Shown one piece after another: positions 17,783 to 27,238 of a DNA stretch of 64,000 nt. Positions within the stretch are counted from its first letter, which is position 1. Every line of letters starts with the position of its first letter. The stretch is from Psychrobacter sp. PG1 (lineage in GTDB: Bacteria; Pseudomonadota; Gammaproteobacteria; Pseudomonadales; Moraxellaceae). The stretch spans positions 122,634-186,633 of the forward strand of contig NZ_JABUZG010000048.1 of assembly GCF_014897815.1 (NCBI RefSeq), read 5' to 3'. Under the pieces are notes generated by a model, which had not been told where the DNA came from, searched no databases, and saw nothing but the letters and a program-made list of their open reading frames with translations. The position numbers and the translations under genes are program-made.

Positions 17783-19723
17783 ATGCCCCATCTTGATTTT
17801 ACCCAGCCGCCCTTTGACGTATTGAGTCTGGCTGAACGCCAAAGCATCAGAAAAAACACCCAAATCCGCTACCTTGCCAAAAATGAGAATCTAACTGCCG
17901 AAGAGTTGCAATATCTGTATGTGGTCATTAAAGGGCAGATTGAGCAATTGCTTGATGGTGAGTTTGTTGCCTCTTACTTGGGTAGTAATCACTCCGACCA
18001 TCTCAATAATAACGACTGGTTCGACAGCCGTCGTCTGCCTGAATCATTGACTGAAAATAGCCTTAATACTGAAGCACTGCAGACCTATCAGTTTCGAGCC
18101 GCTGAGGATACCTTGCTGCTCCAAGTCGCTGGTAGCGCAGTCGATAAAATCAGCGCCCAAAATCATCTAGTACGCCAAATGCTATCAGACAAATTGCCCG
18201 AACGGCTAAAGGCATTACAGCAGCGCCGCAATAATAAATCCATAGTCTCTGCTAGCTACAATGACCAACAAGAAGTGCAGCAAATCATGTTGCAGCCCGT
18301 CATTGATGTCAATCTATTGCCAGTCCATATCGTCAACGCCAGTAACAGCTTGTACGAAGCCGCGTCTATCATGACGAAAGCGGGGCTAAAACACGTACTG
18401 GTGCAACCCTTAGACCACCTAAAAAACGAGGGAGAGATGCAATATGGTACTGGTCATCTATTGGGCATTTTGACCGATACCGATATTTGCCGCGCCGTAA
18501 GTGACCAGCAAGATCCAGCCACTACCCCCTGCCAGCGCTATGCTAATTTTAACCTGCGTACCATCAAAGCCAGTGATGAGATTGGCGATGCATTATTGAC
18601 CATGACCCGCTATCGCATCCATCGGCTACCAGTGATGGATCAAAATGGGGATGTCGTCGGTATATTAGGACAAAGCGATATGCTTGCGCATATTGGTCAT
18701 CATTCACAGCTCATTAGTATCCAAATCGAGCAAGCAAAAGACTTATCGAGCTTAGATACTGCCGTCGAGCTTATCGGTCGTTATATTCGCGCCCAACATC
18801 AAAACGGTGTCAAAATCGGTAATATCAGCCGCATGGTACAGACCTTGAATGCACAGGTATTTACTAAGCTCTGGCAACTTATCGTGCCTGATGAGGTCAT
18901 GACAAATACCTGCCTGATCGTGATGGGCTCCGAGGGGCGCGGTGAGCAAATCATGCGTACTGACCAAGACAATGCACTCATCTTACGTGACGGCTATACT
19001 CACCCTGAGCTGGCAGAATTTGCGGATACTTTTAATCAGAATTTAGCAGACCTCGGTTATCCACTGTGCGATGGTAATATCATGATGACCAATCCTATGT
19101 GGCGACAGCCGCTAAAACAGTTTAATGCTCAGATTGGTTTATGGTTTAGAAATACGGATCCCATGCATGGTATTTATTTGTCCGCCATACTCGATGGCGA
19201 ATATGTCTGCGGAGATGAGTCATTATTGACTCAGGTGCGTCAACATTTAAAGGTTGCCCACAGGCATTCAGATCCTATGTTTGTACGCCAGTTCGCGCGC
19301 GCCGCGCTGCAGTTCGGTGATGTCAATCAGTGGTGGCAAAAGTTCGTGCCTTTGCTCGGTGGTAAATCTGGGTCAGAAGACATTGATCTAAAGAAAGCCG
19401 GTATTTTTCCACTGGTTCATGGCATTCGTACCTTGGCGTTAGAAAACGATATCTTAGAGCTGCCCAGTAGTAAAAATCGTCTTAAAGCTTTGGTACAAGC
19501 GCGCGCCTTGACCCAAGAGCGCGCAGATACTTTACTAGAAGCCTTGGAATTTTTTATGGCACAGCGCCTATCAGTCGCTCTATCAACCGACGATAAACAT
19601 GCACGGCAAGTAAACCCAATGACCTTGACCGCGCTTGAGCGCGACTTATTAAAAGAGTGTTTGGCCGTTGTTAAAAGCTTTAAAAATCAGCTACGTCAGC
19701 ATTATCAACTAGAGCTCGCATAA
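17783..19723 (+). CDS. cNMP-binding-like / CBS / DUF294 nucleotidyltransferase-like signalling protein
   Basis: A 646-residue cytosolic protein of multi-domain regulatory type. Residues 1-130 look like a degenerate cyclic-nucleotide-binding domain. A CBS pair follows (NSLYEAASIMTKAGLKHVLV and IGDALLTMTRYRIHRLPVMD, near residues 185-310). A DUF294 nucleotidyltransferase-like domain carries MGSEGRGEQIMRTDQDNALI, whose G-S-E and DxD pattern is intact; a helical C-terminal domain follows. Relatives are proposed signal-transduction nucleotidyltransferases of unknown substrate. The next gene, a DnaQ-like exonuclease, starts 34 bp later, so the two are probably co-transcribed. Confidence 0.85.
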   Translation: MPHLDFTQPPFDVLSLAERQSIRKNTQIRYLAKNENLTAEELQYLYVVIKGQIEQLLDGEFVASYLGSNHSDHLNNNDWFDSRRLPESLTENSLNTEALQTYQFRAAEDTLLLQVAGSAVDKISAQNHLVRQMLSDKLPERLKALQQRRNNKSIVSASYNDQQEVQQIMLQPVIDVNLLPVHIVNASNSLYEAASIMTKAGLKHVLVQPLDHLKNEGEMQYGTGHLLGILTDTDICRAVSDQQDPATTPCQRYANFNLRTIKASDEIGDALLTMTRYRIHRLPVMDQNGDVVGILGQSDMLAHIGHHSQLISIQIEQAKDLSSLDTAVELIGRYIRAQHQNGVKIGNISRMVQTLNAQVFTKLWQLIVPDEVMTNTCLIVMGSEGRGEQIMRTDQDNALILRDGYTHPELAEFADTFNQNLADLGYPLCDGNIMMTNPMWRQPLKQFNAQIGLWFRNTDPMHGIYLSAILDGEYVCGDESLLTQVRQHLKVAHRHSDPMFVRQFARAALQFGDVNQWWQKFVPLLGGKSGSEDIDLKKAGIFPLVHGIRTLALENDILELPSSKNRLKALVQARALTQERADTLLEALEFFMAQRLSVALSTDDKHARQVNPMTLTALERDLLKECLAVVKSFKNQLRQHYQLELA

Positions 19724-19757
19724 GTACAACAATCGTATAAATGGATGAGCGACAACT

Positions 19758-20363
19758 ATGAGTTGGCTAACACAGTTATCCTGCGCTTGGCAAAAAACGC
19801 AGCTACAGCGCCCAGAATTGGCATCGATGTTTACCAAACCTGTGGCTAAGCAATGGGTAGCGATTGACTGCGAAATGACGGGACTCAATCCAAAAAACCA
19901 CCATTTATTGTCTGTCGCCGCGATTCATATCAATGACAATACAATCGATACCGGTAATGGCATGCATATCGTATGCAGACCACCTGTGATGCCAGACCGT
20001 GACACCATTGTGATTCACGGTCTACGTACTGCCGACGTTGAGCATGGTATGAGCTACGATGAGATGCTGGCGCTGCTGTTGCCATTTATAGGTAATCGCC
20101 CAATTGTGGGGTTTTGTACGAGTTTAGACACAGCGTTTTTAAACCCTCTGGTCAAACGCTATATGGGCACAGCACTGCCTAACGAAGTCATCGATTTGCG
20201 CCATTTATATAGTCGGCGCATGAGTGGTCAAACCCAAGGGCTATCTAGCCAAGCTCAGCATCTGACCAATATTTTAGCGCATTATAATATACCCGAACTA
20301 GGCGCTCACGATGCTTACAACGATGCCATCATGACCGCCATGGCATTTTTACATGTGCGCTAG
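19758..20363 (+). CDS. DnaQ-like 3'-5' exonuclease (DEDDh)
   Basis: A 201-residue exonuclease of the DNA polymerase III epsilon superfamily. The catalytic residues are visible: DCEMTGLNP (Asp and Glu of ExoI), FCTSLDTAFLNP (Asp of ExoII) and GAHDAYNDAIMTA (His and Asp of ExoIII). It lacks the C-terminal part of true DnaQ that binds the polymerase, so it is probably a stand-alone nuclease. It follows the CBS/DUF294 gene closely, a pairing also found in other gammaproteobacteria as I recall; the substrate is unknown. Confidence 0.87.
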   Translation: MSWLTQLSCAWQKTQLQRPELASMFTKPVAKQWVAIDCEMTGLNPKNHHLLSVAAIHINDNTIDTGNGMHIVCRPPVMPDRDTIVIHGLRTADVEHGMSYDEMLALLLPFIGNRPIVGFCTSLDTAFLNPLVKRYMGTALPNEVIDLRHLYSRRMSGQTQGLSSQAQHLTNILAHYNIPELGAHDAYNDAIMTAMAFLHVR

Positions 20364-20476
20364 CGTGCGTTAGCATTTTGAACATTCAGATAAAAACAGG
20401 TTTTCATCTACGCCTGCCATCTACGCGAAAACGGCAACTCATGTTACCATAGGCTGTTTTTGCCACCTGATGAAAG

Positions 20477-22498
20477 ATGCTCATGCGACCCACCTCTAAA
20501 CTCCGTCATTCCTCTGCTTTTACTGCCAAATTATTCCCTTTCTGTCGTTATCTGCGACCGTCGAAGCCACCTGCTAAATACGCACCTATCATGGCGTTAT
20601 TAGCAACGGCGACACTATTGCCAATCCATGCACAAGCAGCACTACCAAAAGCCATCGAAGCAGCATTATCACGAGCCGATTTAACAGAAGCTGATATTAG
20701 TATTATCGTCACACCAGTCGGTGATAAAAATGCCAGTCACCTGCCCGCTCCCATTCAGGTTATTGATAGCAGCACACACCGCTCATCTAAACCCGCTCTT
20801 CAGACAAAACCGACTGCCAATATAAATGCTGATATAAAAAGTAACTCTCAAAAAGCCACGAAAAATAATAATGACAAAACCAGTAATAACCATTTGCGCC
20901 AACAGAGTACGCTGATTACTATTGAGCAGCGTACCATTGAAAAGCATGAGAAAAAACTGCATGCCTACACCGATGATCCTTATACTTATCAAAGCTTAGA
21001 AAGCATCCCAACGATATTGGGTAATGAGGCAAAAACAGCTGTCATTAACGACAACAACACCAGTAACAGTAATAATAAAACTGGTGACATCAGTACTGAT
21101 AATACCTCCATAAAAATTTCATTTTCACCATTACTGAACCATCAAGCTGATATCGCTCGCACGCCTGCCAGCACCATGAAACTCGTTCCCAGCTTTATTG
21201 CTTTAGACACCCTAGGCGCTGATTTTGTTTGGCATACCCGTGTCTATCATACAGGCCTTGTCATCGGTGACCGTCTGCATGGCGATTTGATTATTCAAGG
21301 CAGCGGCGATCCAAAAATGACCCACGAGCGTTTAAAACAGCTCCTTTATAAAGTACAGTCGTCCGGTATCCGTCATATCGACGGTGATATTATCATTGAC
21401 AGTGGCGTCTTTAAAAATGTCAGTAAAGACCCTGCCGCCTTTGACAACTCGCCACTACGTCCTTATAACGCCAGTCCCGATGGTTTTTTGGTAAATTTTA
21501 GTACCATCGGTATCAAAAGCTATCCGTTAAACGATGACCAAGCAAATCTAACTTATACACCAAAATTAGCAAACTATGCTTTGCCCAGTATAATAAATAC
21601 GCGTTCGGCGGCCTGTGGGCAAGCGCGTTATAGTCTCGCACCTGAATGGCAAGCAAAACAATTGGTGTTAAATACTCATTTGCCAAACAGCTGCCAAGAG
21701 CATGCTTTTTATGTGGCTTATCCTGACGCCAAAGATTTTGCAGCACGCGTTATTGCCGCAAAATGGCAAGAGCTAGGCAATACGCTGAGTGGTCATGTCA
21801 TCACTCAAGAAGCACCCTACACTACAATGAAAAGCACCAAATCAACGCATGGTCTGGCAGCACTTCCTATATCACCGCTGCCTATTGTCAGCTACCCATC
21901 GTTGAATTTGACGCAGCAGATTTATGATATCAATCACTTTTCAAACAATGTGATGACTGAGCAAGTGGCGCTATCGATTGGTGTTTATGACAAAGTTGAT
22001 AATAAAACACTCGATAAAGCTATTAATCGTTCATATAGCTTGTATCAATTTGGCAAGCCGACTGAGACGAGCTATCCTGTCGCATTGCAAACTATTAATC
22101 AATGGTGGCAGACCAATCTAAGCACACCGCCGCCTCATTTGACCAATGGTTCAGGACTCTGCCGCGACTGCACCATCACAGCTGCCAACCTAAGCGAGCT
22201 ATTAACTTATGCTTATAGCCATCCAAGTTTTAACGCTTACGTCAACTCGTTGGGTATCGCTGGCGTCAGTGGCACCATTACCGCTCATAGTGAACGCCTA
22301 CCAGAATCAGCAGCCATTGGTCGTGCGTGGATAAAAACAGGTACCTTAAACAACGTCACCTCGATGGCAGGCTATGTCAAAGGATTGTCGGGACAGGATT
22401 ATGTCGTGGTTGGACTCATCAATAGTGAGCAAGCACATAACGCTTATACAGCCAGACCCGTGCTAGATGCGATGCTTGATTGGACGGCGCAGCATTAA
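20477..22498 (+). CDS. dacB: D-alanyl-D-alanine carboxypeptidase/endopeptidase (PBP4), with a large low-complexity insert
   Basis: A 673-residue periplasmic class C penicillin-binding protein that trims and cleaves peptidoglycan cross-links. The signal peptide ends near residue 55 (HAQAALPKAI). The active-site motifs are intact: STMK at 232-235 (nucleophile Ser232), SNN in NHFSNNVMTE near residue 490 and KTG at 620-622. In E. coli DacB the serine is at residue 62; here about 150 extra residues lie before it, rich in Asn, Thr, Ser and Lys (SQKATKNNNDKTSNNH, NDNNTSNSNNKTGD). The ATG at 20477 or the one six bases later could be the start. Confidence 0.92.
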   Translation: MLMRPTSKLRHSSAFTAKLFPFCRYLRPSKPPAKYAPIMALLATATLLPIHAQAALPKAIEAALSRADLTEADISIIVTPVGDKNASHLPAPIQVIDSSTHRSSKPALQTKPTANINADIKSNSQKATKNNNDKTSNNHLRQQSTLITIEQRTIEKHEKKLHAYTDDPYTYQSLESIPTILGNEAKTAVINDNNTSNSNNKTGDISTDNTSIKISFSPLLNHQADIARTPASTMKLVPSFIALDTLGADFVWHTRVYHTGLVIGDRLHGDLIIQGSGDPKMTHERLKQLLYKVQSSGIRHIDGDIIIDSGVFKNVSKDPAAFDNSPLRPYNASPDGFLVNFSTIGIKSYPLNDDQANLTYTPKLANYALPSIINTRSAACGQARYSLAPEWQAKQLVLNTHLPNSCQEHAFYVAYPDAKDFAARVIAAKWQELGNTLSGHVITQEAPYTTMKSTKSTHGLAALPISPLPIVSYPSLNLTQQIYDINHFSNNVMTEQVALSIGVYDKVDNKTLDKAINRSYSLYQFGKPTETSYPVALQTINQWWQTNLSTPPPHLTNGSGLCRDCTITAANLSELLTYAYSHPSFNAYVNSLGIAGVSGTITAHSERLPESAAIGRAWIKTGTLNNVTSMAGYVKGLSGQDYVVVGLINSEQAHNAYTARPVLDAMLDWTAQH

Positions 22499-22541
22499 GT
22501 GTTTTTCACATCCTATTTTTCACCTTTATAAAGGTTCACTT

Positions 22542-23057
22542 ATGTCACGCAAGACAACCAATCTCAATAAATCCAAGACTCATTCAGGTGGCGAGCCGCT
22601 GCCGAAAAACCATGAGTCAGCGCAGCCTAAATTGGCACAATATGTAGGATATTTCGCGATTGGCTATACGCTTGCCAGCGCAATATTTATGATGATTCAA
22701 ACCAAGCTTGCTGTGAATTCGCAACTGGTAACGGTATTGTCTATCATTATCGGGGCTTATATCGCGGTTCGTAAATTTGTCAAACATCAGCAGCGCGCAT
22801 TGAATAGCGGTGAAATCAATCGCTTAATGTTTGGCGGCGTCGCGGTGGTCTGGCTACTGACTGTCATTTATTTCTTAGCCATATGGTTTTGGTTGTTTGA
22901 TGCGGTAAATCGCGAAGTCCTACTAGAAATGGCCGTCCAGCAACCACTACCATTGGTCTCATCGCTGGTGATGATATTGGTGCTGACACTGGTCAGTGCT
23001 CGCATCAGTCTTTGGGCGATCAATCGCCTGCTTGACCCCAAACGCAAAACTATGTGA
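22542..23057 (+). CDS. ABZJ_00895-family-like membrane protein
   Basis: A 171-residue inner-membrane protein with about four hydrophobic segments (VGYFAIGYTLASAIFMMI, LVTVLSIIIGAYIAV, LMFGGVAVVWLLTVIYFLAI, LVSSLVMILVLTLVSARI) after a basic, polar N-terminus. I recognise the layout of a small Moraxellaceae family of unknown function. The longer frame from 22467 overlaps dacB; the ATG at 22542 has AAAGG at good spacing and removes the overlap, so it is used. It is 43 bp after dacB and may share its transcript. Confidence 0.75.
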   Translation: MSRKTTNLNKSKTHSGGEPLPKNHESAQPKLAQYVGYFAIGYTLASAIFMMIQTKLAVNSQLVTVLSIIIGAYIAVRKFVKHQQRALNSGEINRLMFGGVAVVWLLTVIYFLAIWFWLFDAVNREVLLEMAVQQPLPLVSSLVMILVLTLVSARISLWAINRLLDPKRKTM

Positions 23058-23204
23058 GTGAGGAAACCTCAGCCGAACCTCTACAAGGTGCTACAAATTT
23101 TTCTTCCTATTAATACATAAAATCCGTTAGGCTAACTTTAATGAGTAACCTTTTGAATGATTTTAGGTGATTAACGGTTTTATATTTTAATAGGAGCATT
23201 TATC

Positions 23205-23753
23205 ATGGACATGGTTTTTTTTGACAATATAGACAAGCTTGGACGCATCGTTTTGACGACAGTCATGGTTTATGTGTTGATCGTACTGGTGACCAAAGTC
23301 TCAGGTAAACGCTCCACCTCGCAGCTTAATAATTTTGATTGGATCGTCACCGTGATGATCGGTTCACTTGGTGCCAGTACTATTTTGCTCAAAGACATTC
23401 CTTTTGTCGAAGGAGTTTCATCGATTTTAGTACTTTATTTATTGCAGTTTTTAGTTACGAAATACGCCTCTATCTCACCGCAATTTAGCAGTTTTATTTT
23501 GTCAGAGCCGCGTATTGTTTTTTATCAGGGGCAGTTTTTGCCAGATGCCATGCGCGCTGAGCGGCTGACTCGTCAAGAGATTGAATGTGCGATGCGCTCC
23601 GAAGGCATGAATAGCTTTGATGATATTGAAGCCATCGTTTTTGAATCTGATGCCAAGCTTACTATTATTCCAAAACCCAGCCCAACTGATGTAAGCGATA
23701 ATGACCAAAATACAGAAGATAGTGTCTCGCAAACCATACAGCCTTTGATGTAA
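23205..23753 (+). CDS. DUF421 (YetF/YcaP-like) membrane protein
   Basis: A 182-residue protein with three N-terminal hydrophobic segments (IVLTTVMVYVLIVLVTKV, DWIVTVMIGSLGASTIL, VSSILVLYLLQFLVTKY) containing the family's conserved GKRSTSQLNNFDWIVTVMIGS region, followed by a soluble DUF421 domain (EPRIVFYQGQFLPDAMRAER, LTRQEIECAMRSEG, IEAIVFESDAKLTIIP). Function is unknown in the family. TAGGAGC precedes the ATG. The acidic C-terminal tail is probably disordered. Confidence 0.87.
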   Translation: MDMVFFDNIDKLGRIVLTTVMVYVLIVLVTKVSGKRSTSQLNNFDWIVTVMIGSLGASTILLKDIPFVEGVSSILVLYLLQFLVTKYASISPQFSSFILSEPRIVFYQGQFLPDAMRAERLTRQEIECAMRSEGMNSFDDIEAIVFESDAKLTIIPKPSPTDVSDNDQNTEDSVSQTIQPLM

Positions 23754-23882
23754 TACCTATTGCTTATCGAAGATTAGTAAAGCATAAAAAAAGCTTCGTA
23801 GAATCTTGTTTGTTACGTTCACTTCAGCGTAAAATTCTTTTGTTACATTTGACTAATGACTAAAATTAAAGTGGTACTGGCT

Positions 23883-24371
23883 ATGAAAGTAAGGATTTTA
23901 ACCGTCGGTAATAAAATGCCTAAATGGGTACAGACGGGGTTCGATGAGTATTTTAAGCGTATCCAACCTATGCTCAGCACAGAAATCGTGGAAATTGCTG
24001 CCGCAAAGCGTGCAAAAAACCCTTCTGATGCCAATTTGGCACAATACCGTGAGCAAGAAGGACAGTCAATACTAGCCGCTCATAATGCCTCAGGGCGTGA
24101 GCAACTATGGGTATTGGATGTCAAAGGTAAAATGATTTCCACAGAAGGGCTGGCTGATAAATTAGCTGATGGCATGCAGCAAGGCGATGATATTGCGCTG
24201 GTGATCGGCGGTGCAGACGGCGTATCGCCAGAAGTATTAGCCAAAGCCGATGTAAAATTATCACTATCAGCGCTGACATTACCGCATCCGTTGGTACGTG
24301 TTGTGCTAATGGAACAGTTGTATCGCGCGATGAGTATCAACAACAATCATCCTTATCATCGTGGCAATTAA
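23883..24371 (+). CDS. rlmH: 23S rRNA (pseudouridine1915-N3)-methyltransferase
   Basis: A 162-residue SPOUT methyltransferase that modifies pseudouridine 1915 in helix 69 of 23S rRNA. The SAM-binding knot is visible as VIGGADGVSPEV, followed by the conserved SLSALTLPHPLVRVVLMEQL and the C-terminal HPYHR. The frame extends upstream to 23856, but the family begins MKVRIL...VG, so the ATG at 23883 is used. In many bacteria it follows rsfS; that gene is not here. Confidence 0.93.
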   Translation: MKVRILTVGNKMPKWVQTGFDEYFKRIQPMLSTEIVEIAAAKRAKNPSDANLAQYREQEGQSILAAHNASGREQLWVLDVKGKMISTEGLADKLADGMQQGDDIALVIGGADGVSPEVLAKADVKLSLSALTLPHPLVRVVLMEQLYRAMSINNNHPYHRGN

Positions 24372-24499
24372 GCAGTCATTAAACACTGCCATACTCTGTG
24401 CTAATATTTTTTGCCGAGATTCTGTGCTGATAGTTTATGGGCAACAATATCAATGATAGAAGCGATTGAAAAATCGCGGCGCGCCCTAATAAACGCTAC

Positions 24500-25393
24500 A
24501 TGAAATATCCAAAACATGCGACACCTAACGCCCCTCATGCAATTCATCAGCTTGATGACTCGTACTCTCATTCGCCAACGCCGATCACGGCGACTGGTGT
24601 TTGGGCAGATGCGCCTATTTTAAAATCAAATGTGGCTAAGCTACCAGCGTTGTTTATCTCGCATGGCGCACCCACGCTTGCCATTGAGCAATCAGCCACG
24701 ACCAGTGCACTGAGTCGTATCGGGCAAAACTTACCGAAGCCACGTGCCATCCTGATTATGTCAGCGCATTGGCAATCCGCCAAACTCGAAATAAGCAGTA
24801 ATCCGCAACCCAAGACTTGGCACGACTTTTCAGGTTTTCCGCCTGAGCTATATGAGCTTCAATACCCTGCAACTGGTCAGCCAGCACTTGCTGAATCCCT
24901 TGCCCAGCAGCTCACTGCACGCGGTATTACTTGTAGCGTCAATCCAGTGCGGGCTTGCGATCATGGGGTATGGGCACCGCTCAGGCACTTATATCCAGAG
25001 GCTGAGATACCTATCGTACAGGTTTCTCTACCGCAGCATTATGACAGTATCGCCTGTTATCAATTGGGTGCGCAGCTAGCGCGCCTACGTGAAGAGCAAA
25101 TACTGATCATTGGTTCAGGTAACATTACCCATAATCTGCAAGCATTACGCTGGCAAGCAGATAGTGTTGACCAAACGGCTAAAGCATTTAAGCAATGGCT
25201 GCTACAACAGCTCAAAACAGACATTCCTAGTGCTTTAGATTGGCAGCAATATCCTGACTATAAAGATATTCATCCGAGTGATGAGCATCTGTTGCCATTG
25301 TTTTTTGCCCTAGGTACAGGTCAGCGTGTCTCAGTTGTCCATCAAAGCATGGCGCATCATAGCTTGGGCATGGATATTTATCGATTTGATTAA
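24500..25393 (+). CDS. DODA-type extradiol aromatic ring-opening dioxygenase (YgiD-like)
   Basis: A 297-residue class III extradiol dioxygenase. Typical segments are visible: ALFISHGAPTLAIE (metal His), IMSAHWQS (His), CDHGVWAPLRHLYPEAEIPIVQVS and GSGNITHNLQAL (His). E. coli YgiD acts on L-DOPA in vitro; the natural substrate here is unknown. About 45 residues precede the conserved start, so initiation further downstream is possible, but no internal ATG fits. Confidence 0.87.
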   Translation: MKYPKHATPNAPHAIHQLDDSYSHSPTPITATGVWADAPILKSNVAKLPALFISHGAPTLAIEQSATTSALSRIGQNLPKPRAILIMSAHWQSAKLEISSNPQPKTWHDFSGFPPELYELQYPATGQPALAESLAQQLTARGITCSVNPVRACDHGVWAPLRHLYPEAEIPIVQVSLPQHYDSIACYQLGAQLARLREEQILIIGSGNITHNLQALRWQADSVDQTAKAFKQWLLQQLKTDIPSALDWQQYPDYKDIHPSDEHLLPLFFALGTGQRVSVVHQSMAHHSLGMDIYRFD

Positions 25394-25530
25394 GTAATAT
25401 CAATGTCAAAAAATCTGAGTAGCCTGAAATATGAGAGTCGTACTAAAGTAACCATTGCACGCGCATTCTTTGCTATTCACAATTTTGGCAATGATGTAAG
25501 TAATCATTACTTAATCGATAGAATGCAAAC

Positions 25531-27024
25531 TTACTTCTCAAAGGCTGCCTTGGTAAACAACCCTGCTCGCTCCATCTCCCCTGCTACACTGAATAATGTC
25601 GCTTCATCATTCATACGCCCAATCAGCTGCATCCCAATTGGCAAACCTTTTTTACTCATTCCTACCGGTAATGACATCGCTGGCAATCCTGTGATATTAC
25701 CCAGTAGTGTAAAGGCCATTTTGCCCAGTACAGGCTGACTAAGCTTTTCGATCATACCTGAGCTAAAGGCATACTTACCCATATCGATGCCCTTATTGAG
25801 CACTCCTGCGCTACGCATGAGCATTTCATCCATACGACTTGGTGGCAGTACACCATGCTTAACTGCAGGTGTCGGTACGGTCGGACATAAAATCATGTCA
25901 TAGGTTTCGAGTAGCAAGCCCGTTTGATACTGACTGTGATGCCAACCATGCTTAGCATGCGCCAAATCAACGGCTGATAATGAGCGACCCAGCAATGCCA
26001 TATTGTAGGTTTGCGGCTCTAGGTTTTTGATATGTTCTACCCCAAAGTCACGCTCGATATTATCAATGGTAAAAGCGGTATGGGTGCAGACCACCACCAT
26101 AAAGTCATGCCAAAACTGCTCGATATTGATATTCGGCTCAGCGGGTATGACGCGATGACCCATGGCTTCTAGCTGCTTAGCCGTTTGCTCTAATACGGCT
26201 AACACTTCTTTGTCCACCACAGTATTGGCAATCAATGGCTGTTGATGCAAGGCAATGGTTAATTGCCTTGGTGCGCGCATCGCAGCTTGCAAAAATGTGC
26301 CATCAGGTGGCGCGATGACATAAGGCGCACCAATCTCTGCGCCATTTGTAGCGTCGAGCATCGCGGCACTGTCACGTACGCTGCGGGTAATCACGTGATC
26401 TGCGACTGCACCTTCCCAGCCTTCCCCGAATTTAGGGCCTATCGGGTTACGACCACGGCTGGGTTTGAGTCCAAACGCGCCGCACCAAGCAGCAGGGAAG
26501 CGTATTGAGCCACCACCATCACCCGCACCCGCCATCGGTACGATACCGCTCGCCACTGACGCGGCACTACCGCCCGATGAACCGCCAGAGCTGTAACCTT
26601 TTTTGAAAGGGTTATGAGTCGCACCATGGGCTTTTGGTTCAGTGGTAATGATTAAACCAAATTCTGGCGTATTGGTTTTGCCAAAAGTATTCACACCTGT
26701 GGCTTTCATGCGCTTGACGATTTCACTGTCGCTCTCAGAGATGATATTAACACTACGACTGCCCATCGTGATTGGCTCATTAGCAAAGCTAAATGACAAA
26801 TCTTTGAGCAAATAAGGCACACCATTAAATATACCTGAGGGTAATCCCGCCTGTGCAGCATGATAAGCACGGTCATCGAAACGATGGATAATAGCGTTTA
26901 ATTTGGGATTGAGTGTATTGGCTTGATAGACGGCAGCATCTAACAACTCTTTAGCGCTGACTTCACCTGAATTGACCAATGCCGCCAATGCTATGGCATC
27001 ATATTGGGTATATTCTTTAAACAT
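25531..27024 (-). CDS. Amidase (amidase-signature family)
   Basis: A 497-residue amidase-signature enzyme. The Ser-cisSer-Lys triad is visible: Lys in [10 protein letters not shown] near residue 74, and the Gly/Ser-rich signature [19 protein letters not shown] near residue 145-163 with the two serines. Length and C-terminal [11 protein letters not shown] match the family. It is not GatA: no gatB or gatC nearby, and the sequence pattern is that of catabolic or aryl-acylamidases. The substrate cannot be told. AAGGAGG-like sequence precedes the ATG. Confidence 0.9.
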   Translation of the reverse strand: MFKEYTQYDAIALAALVNSGEVSAKELLDAAVYQANTLNPKLNAIIHRFDDRAYHAAQAGLPSGIFNGVPYLLKDLSFSFANEPITMGSRSVNIISESDSEIVKRMKATGVNTFGKTNTPEFGLIITTEPKAHGATHNPFKKGYSSGGSSGGSAASVASGIVPMAGAGDGGGSIRFPAAWCGAFGLKPSRGRNPIGPKFGEGWEGAVADHVITRSVRDSAAMLDATNGAEIGAPYVIAPPDGTFLQAAMRAPRQLTIALHQQPLIANTVVDKEVLAVLEQTAKQLEAMGHRVIPAEPNINIEQFWHDFMVVVCTHTAFTIDNIERDFGVEHIKNLEPQTYNMALLGRSLSAVDLAHAKHGWHHSQYQTGLLLETYDMILCPTVPTPAVKHGVLPPSRMDEMLMRSAGVLNKGIDMGKYAFSSGMIEKLSQPVLGKMAFTLLGNITGLPAMSLPVGMSKKGLPIGMQLIGRMNDEATLFSVAGEMERAGLFTKAAFEK

Positions 27025-27180
27025 AACCTGCCTCCTTGCTGAGTAATGAACCTAAAATTTCTGAAAATTGAGTGATATTTATCACTCAACAAAGGTCAGT
27101 TTAGTATAAAAAACGAGTGCTGATAATTGATAAAAAACTGATTGGTCACTCAGACATGAGCGCTATCATATTTTTTCAAT

Positions 27181-27216
27181 AAAAAAGACGAACCACTTTT
27201 GTGACTCGTCTTTTTT
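27181..27216 (-). terminator. Terminator after ftsK
   Basis: A hairpin with GACGA...TCGTC arms, flanked by A and T tracts on both sides, 23 bp after the ftsK stop. Confidence 0.75.
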
Positions 27217-27238
27217 ATTGTCTAATAAAGTCTAAACG

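Noticed and set aside
25403..25738. 111-codon plus-strand frame after the dioxygenase gene
   Set aside because: Most of it is antisense to the amidase gene and shows no domain or ribosome binding site.
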